Source: Syngnathus acus (Eukaryota; Chordata; Actinopteri; Syngnathiformes; Syngnathidae). Taken from it: a DNA stretch of 64,000 nucleotides. Position numbers and translations under genes: made by a program. The notes below the pieces were generated by a model. It had not been told where the DNA came from. It did not search any database and saw only the letters and a program-made list of their open reading frames with translations. Below are positions 31,857 through 43,462 of this stretch, piece by piece (position 1 is the stretch's first letter; each line of letters starts with the position of its first letter). The stretch spans positions 10,822,786 to 10,886,785 of the forward strand of contig NC_051100.1 of assembly GCF_901709675.1 (NCBI RefSeq), in the 5' to 3' direction.

Positions 31857-32652
31857 GATGACTTCATCAGAATGAAACGCTGTGAGGAGGCTCCCCTGGG
31901 AGAGGCGCTGTTGAGTAATTTAATCAGGCGGAGATTTGGGGATTTTGTGCAGCCTGACTGTAAAGTCACCATTTCATCGTGTCATCACATAGATAATGCA
32001 AAATTAACCTTAAAAGTTACTCTTCAGTAAATCAGGTCAGTTCTGCAACTCTGTTACCTATAGCCTATTGGTCTCATTGACATTCTACCTCAAGTGCATT
32101 TTTCATTTATGACCTTACTTTCCAGGTCGGCATCTAAGTGCTGTTTAATTGCTTGATTTCATAGAAACAGTAGAAGCATTCCAGGGGATCAATTTGAGCA
32201 CCAACTTGGCAAAGGCCACTTCTTCCCGCAGCTTGTTGCGCTGCTTTTTGAGCCTTAGTTTCAGTACAGTCAATAATAAACAGCCTCTGGCAGATGCACG
32301 GCATAACCAGAAATGTCACTGAAAGTATGAAAGGAACTATTTTGAACTGTAACATATTAATGTCTTTCAATTGTTATGCTTGCAGATAAAAATGGGCCAC
32401 AAGCATTTGCTCACCTTTGACCCGAATGAGGACAAACGCTATAGGTAATGTATGAATGATATCTTTACATCAAATGTGTATTGGAAGGAAATGATGTGCA
32501 TCCTGTGAATGTCTTTGACGTAGTGCAGGAAAGAACTTTCCGGAAATGTTTGCATCCACAGGATGTGTCTCTGCAAACAGACAAAAGAACATCATCAAGA
32601 AAAAATGAAGGAAGACATCATGGCTAAATATAATGCTATGGACTGTTTATGA
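31857..32652 (+). CDS. Unrecognised small spliced gene divergent from MLH1 (candidate)
   Basis: I do not recognise this protein. The best-supported part is two exons: 32386-32444 (acceptor tatgcttgcag; ATG at 32392 in aaaATGG) and 32529-32652 (acceptor gtagtgcag), joined in phase through an 84-base GT-AG intron. They encode 58 aa starting MGHKHLLTFDPNEDKRYR and ending at TGA 32650-32652. The second exon is Cys/His-rich (C-x6-C-x-C-x5-H-H). An upstream open stretch, 31857-32026, has an acceptor (catcaagcag) and stays open for 56 codons, including MKRCEEAPLGEALLSNLIRR from 31872, to a TAA. It could be an earlier coding exon if a weak donor inside it (AAAA|gttact) is used, because that join is in frame. 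Otherwise it is leader or a separate small ORF. A non-coding first exon could end at 31784 (taag|gtaata). The exon model is inference. Confidence 0.4.
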
Positions 32653-35580
32653 TATCAGGCAGCCATTATGACGTAAAGGTGAATCACTCGGCATTTTTTC
32701 ATCAAGTTTTCATTTACATTTGAATAGGATCAAATAAATGTTAGTAGAGGTGATGGGTGGTTCAATATAGCCCCTCCCCTTTTGTTCATTTTAAACACTG
32801 TTGCAGCTATCTCACACCCACTTTTTTTCTTTTCTTTTCTTTTCTTTGTAACTAGAATACTTGAGCTCAGAGTACAATAGCCACACCTACCATGGGTTGC
32901 TACTTGTGGTGACAAGCATTTCAAAGTATGTAAGTTCATATGATTGCGAGCTAGAGAACAGAAAGTCAAACGTGAAATGTTTTGGGGTTAGTGTCGAAAA
33001 GGCTGACAGGATCACAGAATGAACTGTTTACTGATTTGGCACATCAGAGATTAAAAGGCAGGTAAGACATATCGCTAACTTGGAATCATTCCACACCTTC
33101 ATGCTACTGTGACTGATACATGGTTGACATACATTCCACACTAACGATAGTCCTCAATGTGTGATCTTTTTTGTTTTTAATCTCTTCCAGTAAGTGAGAT
33201 GAGTTTATCTCCAAGTTCATTACTTGAGAGTAAAATGCATTATATCTTAGAAACACCAGATATTGTGGAAATGCAATCGTGTGTGGAATTTGTTATGGCC
33301 TCTCCAAGTGACACATTGTGAAACAATTTTTTCTTTCTATGAAGATGCTCGTCAAAGTTCAAGATATCTGGCTTTTGAGTGTTTGGCTGTAATGCAAAGT
33401 TTACACTTCATTATATATATGTAAAGCTTCAGGTTCCCCATAAAGGAAAAATGTGAACACTTGCATGTCTTTGTTCAATTTCATAGAATTAGAATGATTT
33501 TTTTAAAGTTCTTTAAGTAGTTGTGAAATCCCATCAAATCAAGTTGCAACTTGTTCGCCTTTTAGATCCCAGACTGAGACAGTCCTTTTTTCCCCCCCTC
33601 ATGATTTCACATGTGACAAATGTTGAGCCGTGGCAAAAGGCTGTGAGTCACTGAAACCTTTTAAAATTGTATTTAGTTTTGTTGTTGTTGTGTCTCACCT
33701 CCGGCCTTCCTCCCACACGCCAAAAAGTTAAATCAAAATGATTGTTTGTCTATAGGTGCATAGCGAGTGATTGGCAATCAGTGCACGATATACCTCCACG
33801 GATTTTGACTCCATCTCAGCCTTGTTGTTTTTGTGACGTAGAAAATGAATGGATGGACTCTGCATCATTGTGTGACTTCCACTTTCTTGGTCTCTCTATT
33901 TGTGTATAACCTCATCTCCAGGAGAACGGTGCCGTTGCACAAAAGGCTTCACCCAGTAATGAATCTCACAGCTGCACGTGCTTCCTTCTCTCTTTTGTTT
34001 TCCAATGTCACATTTCCTACTGTAGCTTTAAAAAGCACCAGAAATAGACTTTCAGTACTTACAATACTTCACGTACAATAACAGGAGATCCCCTGACTAA
34101 CGAACAGCTAAAGTTTTCATCATGCTAGCCTTAAAAAAACAAAAAACAAGCTTGAACCGACTTAGCCTTGTGGATCATCTTGTGATGCTTGATATTTTAT
34201 TAGACATTTATAAGTGTCTTTAATGCAGAAAAAATACATTATTATTGTTATTTACAGTATTATCCATCCATCCACTTTCTACAGCATTTGTCCTCATGAG
34301 GGTCAAAGGTGAGCTGGATGTTCTAGCTTAGTGTTTGATGCTTCATAACCAAAGCTATCAGTCACACAGTCATTGACAAAATACCAAATGTATGTTTTGC
34401 TCTGAGCCACAGCGTTCACAAGGGTCCAATAGTGCACGGTGCGCCTTGGTATGTAGCGTAGCAACTATCTATGAACAGTATGAAAAATTTTTTGGGGGGT
34501 GCTAGAAAGGAACAATAAGGGATAGTTTTCACATCACCACTTTGCCAGATAGCATGCATCACTTGCTTTACTTTTGTTATATCATAGTCCATCACAAGGC
34601 ATGGCTATTTTCGCTCACAGGCAATATCAAAACATTTGGTCTCTCCCTCTCGCTCCTTCTATGGTTCAAACAAAACATGCAGACATGGTGCTTAACTCCT
34701 TGGATTCCAAATTCCTAGATGTTTAATCAGAGAAGATGCATCATCCTTGGTCAATGGCCATTGTCGTACGTAATTGTTTATGTTGCATGAAAAGTAAACA
34801 AAGATTCAAAGTTGACAGCGCACTTAAACACTGTGAGCTATTCCTGTGTGAAGTTTATAGAAATACATCTTCACAGATAGTTTAAGAGCGTTGCCTTTTA
34901 TTTTTAATGTACACCATGGCGCACATGCATAATTTAATGAAGCTGCTTTTTTTCAGGCTCCTGAAAGGTTGACATGTTTTATCTGAAGTGAACGTTATAG
35001 GCGTTATGTTCTCGTTCCTCTCTCACTGTATGATCTATTTTAAAGTTGTGAACGTGCACTGCATGGTCATTTGAAAAGTGCTGCATTGCCTTCCAGTTTG
35101 TGAGTTTGATCCTCCCACTCGTGTTAATTAATTGCCTTTGTTTGTACGAAGGCATGCATTTGTGTACGCTAAAGCTACCATGGTAATGGCCTCTTCTCTC
35201 AGTGTGGTTGAAATTCGGTTTCTGAAGGAGGAAAAAAAACCACGTTGTTTGGATTTTGCTGCCCAAGTAGCATGAATACAGTAAGTGTGGCTTCTTTATG
35301 CAAACGGGAAGGTATGAAATGCGCACAACCTTTTGTGTTCATTTCCTTGAAGAGCATGACTACAAATGTTCTTTCATTTTATTTATTTTTGCAAAACTTT
35401 ATTGTAAGTAGCCACAAAGAAATAATCAGATTTACTCCTCATCTGGGTTGAAAGAGAGACCATGTTTATAACCAATAAATACAGTATATAAAATGTATTG
35501 ATTGTTTTACCGATTAATCGAAGAATCTGATTTTTAAAAACCTGTTCTAATTTCCATCCCTTTATTAAAAATCAAGATAT
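32653..35580. other. Intergenic, no gene seen
   Basis: No exon is recognised. The stretch contains a TTTTC-type run at 32821-32847, a SINE-tail fragment (tccatccatccactttct...) at 34262-34325, and scattered homopolymers. Open frames at 33845-34081 and 34979-35326 lack family resemblance or splice support. Confidence 0.5.
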
Positions 35581-35582
35581 TA

Positions 35583-35910
35583 CAGTAACCCCTCGTTTAT
35601 CGCGGATAATTGTTTCCAAAAACAGTCCGCGATAAGTGAAATCCGCAAAGTACGGTCACCAACAAGAAGTACTAGTTACGAGTTAGCAGAAATATGCTAA
35701 TTCGCAATCGTGCTAACACGCGAAAACGGACTTCTAAAGGAATGTAAACGAACATTTGGAGCAATACTACATTGTCCTAAAGGTTACACACATATTTCCT
35801 CAATTTAGAAGTTTTATTTTGACTTTAAAATGTTTTTTTAATTTTGAAAAAAAAATCCGCGATGTAGTGAAGCCGCGATAAGCGAAACGCGAAGTAGCGA
35901 GGGATCACTG
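35583..35910. mobile_element. Tigger/pogo-like MITE, complete with TA duplication
   Basis: A 328-bp element flanked by TA on both sides (35581-35582 and 35911-35912). The ends are inverted: CAGTaacccctcgtttatcg at the left, and the right end reverse-complements to CAGTgatccctcgctacttc. The sub-terminal arms (tatcgcgga / tccgcgat) are also mirrored. The terminal pattern and TA target site fit the TcMar-Tigger group. There is no coding sequence, so it is non-autonomous. Confidence 0.75.
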
Positions 35911-36131
35911 TATTTCAAATTGACAGTGCAGAAAACAAACAGATTATGGTTCAGCTATTGGTTTGGTAAACATAGGTTAAAAATGTTTTTCGTTTTTTCT
36001 GTTTCTTGCCATTTTCAATGCCCATATCGACGCCTATCCTTCTATCCATTGACTGACTTGTATTTTCTGAGAATGTTCAAGTAGCTTCCTAAAAAGACAG
36101 AGGAAAGTAAGAAGGGAGGGTGACAGTAGAC

Positions 36132-36135
<4 letters not shown>

Positions 36136-36180
<45 letters not shown>
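36136..36180 (+). repeat. (GA)n microsatellite
   Basis: About 22 uninterrupted GA units, about 275 bases upstream of the putative FAM83H first-exon donor. An A20 run follows at 36290-36309. Length polymorphism is likely; GAGA tracts near promoters can bind GAGA-factor-like proteins. Confidence 0.95.
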
Positions 36181-36182
<2 letters not shown>

Positions 36183-36455
36183 CAGAGGGGGCGGCGCTCG
36201 GTTGACCCCCTGCACTTCTCGTTGTTAGCTCACTAGTCGTCTACATGTCTACAGCGCGACAATAAACTGGTTTAACTAGGCGACAGGCAAAAAAAAAAAA
36301 AAAAAAAAAGAAGACGATGTGTCAGAACACTTTCGGCAGGTTCCGCTTTTCTTAGGGGCGCGACTGGCAAGGCAGCGACCGGAAACACGGCAAAATGGCC
36401 CGTTTCGAGTTCAAAGGACGAGAACCGTGACGATGATTTGACGTTAGTTTGCTCA
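36181..36455 (+). promoter_or_regulatory. FAM83H promoter and non-coding first exon (putative)
   Basis: CG-rich sequence (ggggcggcgctcgg, ggggcgcgactggcaaggca) ends in a donor at 36456 (gctca|gtaagt). The next coding exon begins near 37289-37296 after ctcctcag/ccagcag, so a spliced 5' leader is likely. The exact start is not visible. Confidence 0.35.
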
Positions 36456-37295
36456 GTAAGTTTACCGATTAACGTTGCGCGTACTTGTTTTGTTTGTGTG
36501 TTGGTGAGCTATGTGTGTTGTGACATCATGGAGTCTAACGTATGGCCCAAAACATTTTTGCCAACGTTTTTACCTGTTAGTCGTCATAACAGATGGGTGA
36601 CAGAAACATAACTTTTAAACATGGAGCCTTGCGAGCGCCGTTCGCTCGCCTATTTGTACCGTATTCGTCCGTCTGGCTGTCGATCTTTAAATTTTTCGTT
36701 GGTCTTTTTTGGGGGTGGCCAGCGGCTAAAGAGTGTTTTTTGGTAAACTCGCGAATGGAGTCTCGTGTTTTGGGCCAGAGGGAGGAGCCGCACCCATAAC
36801 TATCCTGGACTGGAATTTCATCTCTTCTCATTCATTTGACTTAAACCGCCAATTGTAGGAAAACAGGGTGAAGAAACTTACATAAGTTTACAAAGTTACA
36901 TATTATTCCTCATTCTAGTTTGAAAATATGTTGTTGCCTATAACAGTGTTGGAACAAGTGCGGTATTACTATATTTGGAAAACGATAAGGGTTAAGTGTA
37001 CTACTTTCAGTATTATCTGTAATATCTGGAATCAATGTGATTACACATTGCATATTTGTTGTGATATCTGATGTAAATACTAACATTGAATGTCACTCAC
37101 AATTGTTCTTAAAATCATGTTGGTGTCAAAATGGCCTCTGTAGAAGGTTAAAGAAAAGCCTATACTAGTGCATTTTTTAATTTAGATCTGTATTTTAATG
37201 GTAGTATTGTTTCGTACCTTACAGTATGTGTTCCACATGTGAGGCATTTAAATGATTGTAGTTTTTTTGCCCTCACCATCTCCTCAGCCAGCAGT

Positions 37296-40200
37296 ATGGC
37301 ACGTCGCTCTCAATGTTCTTCTGCCGGGGATAATCCCCTGCACCCCAACTACCTTCCTCCTCACTATCGGGAAGAGTATCGTCTGGCAATTGATGCACTG
37401 ATTGAGGAAAATGTGGAAGGATATTATGAGTTCCTCCAAAAGGCAGATGTGGTGGACTTCCTGGCTACACCTGAGATCCAATATATTCAGAGTTCAGCAT
37501 ACCTTCCTCAGCAGGCCACCTACCAGGAGCAAACCTTTCTCGAGAGTGGAGAAGACAGCTCCTCGGATACATACTGGCCAATACACTCGGACCTGGATGC
37601 CCCTGGCCTGGATCTTGGCTGGCCTCAGCTGCATCTTTTTGGTGGACCCACGGAGGTCACCACTCTGGTTAACCCTCCTGAGCCTGACATGCCAAGTATC
37701 AAGGAGCAGGCCCGGCGACTTATCAAGAATGCTCAGCAGGTTGTTCTTTGTTGATTTTTTTATGGCAGCATGAATGACCCTCACAGTGTTGTCATATGTG
37801 TTTTTGTTTCCACAGGTTATTGCCATAGTGATGGACATGTTTACTGATGTTGACATATTTGCCGACATTTTGAATGCAGCCATGAGAAACGTCGCCGTCT
37901 ATATTCTTTTAGACGAGCAGAACGTGCATTATTTCATGAACATGGTGTCCAACTGCAGAGTAAACCTACAGAGTATCCAAGTGAGTCATTTAAAGCCATA
38001 CAATATACATTATTATTACTTTGGAAACGAACGAAACTACAGGGTCCTGCAAAATGATCTGACACATTTGTAGGTTTCATAAAATGCAAGTAAATTAAAG
38101 AAACAAAAAAGGTTGTTTTTTCGAAAAGTACATATAATGCCGTTTTGTTTCGTTTCATTTAATTCTCTCTTCGTTTTCGAATAATGTTATTTTGGTCTTA
38201 CCGCTGCCACATTTTCTGGAGTTCTGGCAGTGCGAGGTCGGCCGGTTGATTTTCGTTTCAATGCTGATCCACTGGGTCTGAAGTTAGTAACCCATAACAA
38301 GATCGTGGTTCGAGCAGGTACAGGATCATGTCTACCAAGTCTGAAGCGCAAACGGAACGCTCGTTGTGTGTTACAGTTTCGTTCTTGATAAACGTTTCCA
38401 CAATGAAAGCGCGATGCTCACCGGTCAAATTTATGTTCGCAACTGAAACAAAACAAAATAACATTATTTGAAAATGAAATGAAACAAAACAAAATGGCGT
38501 TATAGGTATGTAATTTTAGAAAGAAAAAAAAAGTGTTTCTTTAATTGATTTGCATTTTATTAAACCTACAAATATGTCAGATCATTTTGCCGGACCCTGT
38601 ATAATTGAGTTATTAGCAGCAATTGCTGTTTGTTATCTGAAGTATAAGAAGAACTACAATTCATGTTCACACAGATTAAAAAAATGAGCAGGTTTGGGCA
38701 TGGACCTGGCCTTCAACATTGTAGCCTAATTGTGTGAGAGAAAGGAGCATAATTAGCGTTGTAAACATCCTGCAACAATAGCAAAGCAGGAAGAAGTTGT
38801 TGAAATAACTCACTGAGCCATAGTTATGTGTGGCAAGTATTATATCATGCAATCATTTTCCCCCGGTTACTTTTTTTTTTTTTAACCAAATAATTGTGAT
38901 TAGGGTTAGGTGATGTTGCACTCACCAACCTTTTTTTGTTTTTTTTTAAACTGATTTGGTTGCTTGTTTGGTAATTTCAGACATAAAAAGTCTACACACC
39001 ACTGTTCAAATATTTTTTGTTTTATAGGAAATGAAAACAAGATGAATCATTTCAAAACATTATCCACCATTAATGTGATCTATAAACTTTTCTTTAAAGC
39101 TTTTGAAGAGTGTAAATATCATTTATTAGCAACTAAGACAACATGGCTGCACAAGTGTGCGTAAACATCTTAGCAGTAACTGTGTTCCAAATTCATCACT
39201 CACATTCAAACTAATTTGAATGAAAGTCAGAACATATCTGCCACCATTTTTAACATCTCTGATGTTCAGTTCAGATGTTCTACTTATTTTTAGTCACATC
39301 TTACGAGCCATGCTCTAAAATGCATGCAGGCAAATGTGTTATCATCCGATGACAGCAAGGTTGAACTTTTCAGCCAGAATACCAAAAGGTATGAAAGGCG
39401 CAAATTAGGGCTGGACAATATATTGTGATATCGGCCCATGCAATATGTTTCTTATGGAATTGTATGTTTATGAATCTGAATTTTACCAGTCTGATGCACA
39501 CTTAAATATGCATCACCATCCAATAGTACTAGGTGAACATTATCTTGGGTAATTTCAATTAATTAGCCAAGAATACTTTAAGATTGCTTTTTTTCTGCAT
39601 GAATTTTTTAAAATGATTTCATTAGGAAAGATAAATGTTATTTCTTCAGGACCATGTTAAATATTACAGTAATATCAATGTTGCTATATTCAATCACCAT
39701 ATTGCATGTTTTTGCGATATTGTGCAGCCTAAGCCCCATTCTGGTTTAATCTGAATGCAAACACTACAATATTTCTTTTGCAGTCTCTACGTGTAAGAAC
39801 TGTATCTGGCATCACTTATCACTGCCGCTCAGGGAAATCCTTCAAAGGTCAGATGATGGATCGCTTCTTGTTGACAGACTGCAGGGCCGTACTGAGTGGG
39901 AACTACAGGTAACTACCCTACTTGATACAATAAAAAAATAAGGTGTTTATCTTGCAATGAAATGTGTTGACACATCACTTAGCAAGTGTTTGTCCAAATG
40001 ACCTTGGAAGACTGAACATTTATTAATATCGTATTTATTTTGCTTCTGCACAGCTTCATGTGGTCTTTTGAGAAACTACATCGCTGTATGGCACATCTTT
40101 TCCTTGGACAGCTTGTATCGACTTTTGATGAAGAGTTTCGGATCCTCTTTGCTCAGTCACAACCATTATTGACTGATGGGCCTGCTGCCATGGAAGACAT

Positions 40201-43200
40201 TGGCCTTTTACAGAAAAGGCAATACCCAAGTAAAATAACTTCACTTGTGTACAGAGAGCCCAGAAGGTTTCTACCAATGGACATGGCTCATGCAGATGAT
40301 TGGACTAAACCATCATGTGATGAACAAATGGAAACTGACTGGAGAATGTCACACTTGAAAAGAAATGACTCTTTCCATGGTCCTGTTGATATGTACAGTC
40401 AGCAAGGTCACTCCAAGTTTCCAATGATGGAAAACGCTGCTTTGAAACGCAACATTTATGCTGAAGGTGTTACCGGCAGGTACAATTACCCATTCCCGAC
40501 TCAACCAGCAGCAGACCTTGAGGCCCGGGGAAGGCTGTTTCACAGGGGGCAGCAGAAAATTGTGGGCCCAGGTCCTGAAGTTGGCCCTGAGAAATTCCGG
40601 GGCCAAAACTATCATTCTGGAGATCAGTATTCTGAACCAGGCTTACCACAAGAGATGGAGCCATTTGATAACTTTGACCCTGTGCTTAACTATTTATCAT
40701 CCACCAGGAATGTGGACTTTGAGCAGGTCTCAGAGAAATTACACCCTCCTGCAGATTTATCTCAGCCTACATTGGATGATAAACAGTTTTTACAGGAGCC
40801 CAACGCTGACCGGAAAGACCCCACGGTAAAGCGGGGTTTAAGGAACTGGAGAATTAACTCCTTCCTTAGTGCACATGATATTCCAGGGGATGAAGGCCTG
40901 CCATCGATGCCGCCTCAGGCAACAGATCCTTTCGAGGAGCCATCCATCACGGTTCAGCCAACAGAGTTATCCATTCCTAAAATCCCAAATGTCCGAGAGT
41001 TTAAAATTCCTCTCGTACCGAGAGTAAGTCAGTTGCCATGTTATGCCAAAACTTTTGCATTGGAACCAGAGCAGTCAAATAAATTGCCAGAAGAAAGTAC
41101 CGCTGGGCCAGCTGACACCAAAACAACACCAACACCCTCCGAATCATCATCAACAACCGAAGGGGAGAAACTAGAAGAGGCTGAACAAAAGGAACCGACC
41201 GCTTTTCGGAAGGAAGAGTCATTTCGGAGAAAATATAATCCAGCAATGCCAAGAAGCTCAAGATTAAGATCATCTCTGATATTTAACTCTTTAGAGCAAC
41301 ATACAGCAGGACAACAAGATGACGAGAGTGACAAAAATGAGGGCGATCAGACAAAACTACCATTTGCTTCCCAGGTTCTTGGACAAAGAAGGTCAGCCGC
41401 AAGAGAAGGTTTCGGATGGACTCGTTACCTAAAGTCGTTCGATAGCTCTGCCCCGGAAGCATCCAAGCAAGAGGGAAATGATAAAGCACAGGATAAAGAT
41501 TCATCAAAGGAAGATTTAAAGAGTTCCTCAGAAAATCTCGAGTTACAACATCCAGATATTGAACAAGCAAAGGTTTCTCCATCACCATCCAGATTGAAGC
41601 GGTCTGAATCTGATATGTTAAAAAGTGATCAAGCACCCAAGTCTTCGGTAGACAAGATGTCATCTGTCGATATGAGTGATCCTAATAAGAGATTCGTGTT
41701 TTTCAAAGAGCTGGCAGCAAAACGCAAAGCTGCTAAGGCTGCAGAAGCTGAGAAGAAAGCCACGAAGACTGAAATGAAAACACCAACTGATCCTGACAGT
41801 GCTGGCCCAAATGTTGGAAGGAAAGATGAGAAGACTTCCCAACTGTCAATGTCACCAAGTGTTACGTCAACAGATTTAAGTAAAACAAAATCTACAGAGC
41901 CACCTGTTGATGTCAGTCACCAGGCAAAGAAGCAAGAGGGCCAGGTCAGTAATCTAACCGTTATCTCCCAAAGGTCAAAACGTGAACAGCCAACTGATTT
42001 AAAAAAGGTAGAATTGGGGAACCCCCAAACGGCAGCATCTTTATCTGTTTCTGCAGAAACAGAGACTCATCAGTGTGAATCAGAAGATCCAGAGCTTCAC
42101 AAAGCTTCCTTGAGTGAGTGTAGCTCTGGTCACCAATCCATGATAACAAAAGAAACACATGCTAATCTTCCATCGCTTAAGCCTAGCACTGATAAAAGCT
42201 CATCACCGGTTCTTACTCCCACCACGGGGGATTCAGCATCATCTCCTGCATCTAACATCCAAACTCGAGACTCATCACAGGTCAAGAGCAATGTGGTTTC
42301 TCTTACTCTGGCACCACAATCTAGCAAAGTAGCGCAGCCAGATGCAAAAAACTCTAACTCTGAAAACACTGCTTTCATTCGTGGCCATCAAAGCACATCC
42401 AGTCCTCATGACTCTAACATAGACTCACCTAGTATGCAGTCCCTAACTGACAAAATACACCTGGAAAAATCTGTCAGTGCCTCCCCTCCTCGTCCCACCC
42501 AGTCTACTGAGGAAGCCATTGGTGCCCTGTCATCTCCCAGACAAGACAAAGGGGATGTCCCGCTGGAATCCAATATATTTGGCTTTCATATTCATTCTAA
42601 ATCTGACCGAAAAGAAGACTCATCTCAAGAGCAATTAAGGCAAACAACTTCCCCGACTGACGCTAACCTGGAAGGATTGTCAACTCCCGCTGTTCCAGAT
42701 TTATGTTCATCTGTGTTGGTTCAGTCTGTTTCGCCTACTCACGCCGAAAGTACAACGCCAACATTACATGGATCTCCAGACACCAACTTTTTAACCAATG
42801 GGAATCCAAACGACAGAAAGAAAATAATGCACCCTACCTCAGTTGACACATCTGTTACGACGGTGCCAGCACCTCTTGATAGCATTAGCATGGACTATCA
42901 AAATGATGTCAGCAAAGATTTGAAATCGCCTACAGTTTTTGAAAATAAAATGGAGGACAGTAAAAGAATAAATGAACCAACAGGGCAAAATAAATGTTCA
43001 GGAACGACAGCAGAGGACGGGGTACCATCACAGCTATCCAAGCAGCCAAAGTCAAGCCAGTCTCGCTATCACTCATCAACTGCCGGCGTGCTCTCGAGCA
43101 GCAACCTCCGAGATGATACCAAGTTGCTGCTCGAACAAATTTCGGCAAATAGCCAAAGCAGGAATGAGTCTACAAAGGAGTCACCCGTCACTGATGATGA

Positions 43201-43462
43201 GAAAGAAGATGAAGCTGACAAAAATGCCAAGAGGGAAAAAGAAAGAGAGAGCGGGTCACTAAGCAGCGACATGCCAAATTTGTCTCAGGACCGTGACAAG
43301 CTGCTGGAGAGGCTTCAAAATATGAGGAAGGAGAGGAAAGTTTACAGTCGCTTTGATGTAAGCTGAATTATTCTTCAAATATTTTTCACACATTAAGATT
43401 TGTGCTCACCTCTATAACAAAAAACTCTTTTTTCCCCCTCTCCCTTTTAGATGACTTCTTAA
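37296..43462 (+). CDS. fam83h: FAM83H, keratin- and CK1-binding scaffold
   Basis: FAM83H anchors casein kinase 1 on keratin filaments; human truncations cause hypocalcified amelogenesis imperfecta. Exons: 37296-37739, 37816-37980, 39784-39908, 40054-43357, 43451-43462, giving about 1349 aa (human 1179). The start MARRSQCSSAGDNPLHPNYL is nearly the human N-terminus. DUF1669 (pseudo-PLD) covers about residues 17-280, with VIAIVMDMFTDVD and KSFKG. The CK1-binding F-x-x-x-F is F273/F277 in FDEEFRILFAQ. The rest is a long Ser/Thr-rich low-complexity tail in one 3.3-kb exon, ending with a conserved-looking LLERLQNMRKERKVYSRF. The tail end is uncertain: splicing at 43357 adds M-T-S-stop, whereas unspliced reading adds V-S and stops at 43366. 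The N-terminus separates it from FAM83G. A TTG in the same frame at 40040 is intronic and not a start. Confidence 0.95.
38040..38599 (-). mobile_element. Deleted mariner/Tc1-superfamily transposon with long inverted repeats
   Basis: A 560-bp element flanked by TA (38038-38039 and 38600-38601). The left end CAGGGTCCTGCAAAATGATC mirrors the right end, and the inverted arms extend about 150-170 bases each way (38040-about 38200 and about 38440-38599). The core between the arms reads, on the minus strand, as two transposase scraps in different frames: a helix-turn-helix-like LTGEHRAFIVETFIKNE (about 38380-38435) and GRPRTARTPENVAAVR (about 38200-38250), the linker typical of mariner-like transposases. 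The DDE catalytic part is missing. Hence it is an internally deleted, non-autonomous copy. Confidence 0.75.
38978..39395. mobile_element. Tc1-like fragment
   Basis: Begins ataaaaagtctacacaccac and follows the known order of a fish Tc1 5' region: an aatcatttcaaaacatt block, a 'cacaagtgtgcgtaaac' block, then 'ttttagtcacatc' near 39288. It is several percent diverged and carries no open transposase. It lies in FAM83H intron 3 beside two other elements. Confidence 0.6.
39405..39735. mobile_element. hAT-like MITE
   Basis: The left end tagggctggacaatatattg matches the inverted right end (reverse complement taggctgcacaatatcgca) near 39715-39732. This is the familiar fish 'agggctgg-caatata' MITE. 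It is non-coding and strongly AT-rich. It ends about 50 bases before FAM83H exon 4 (39784), so it abuts that acceptor region. Confidence 0.6.

Noticed and set aside
36577-36831. 84-codon minus and 68-codon plus frames near the FAM83H leader
   Set aside because: No splice context or family resemblance; both lie in the first intron of FAM83H.
40040-40053. Start of the FAM83H large open frame upstream of 40054
   Set aside because: These bases include the intron polypyrimidine tract and acceptor (cttctgcacag). The exon begins at 40054, in phase with the previous exon.
41283-41663. 126-codon minus-strand open frame
   Set aside because: Antisense shadow of the long FAM83H exon, as are several others between 40056 and 43272.
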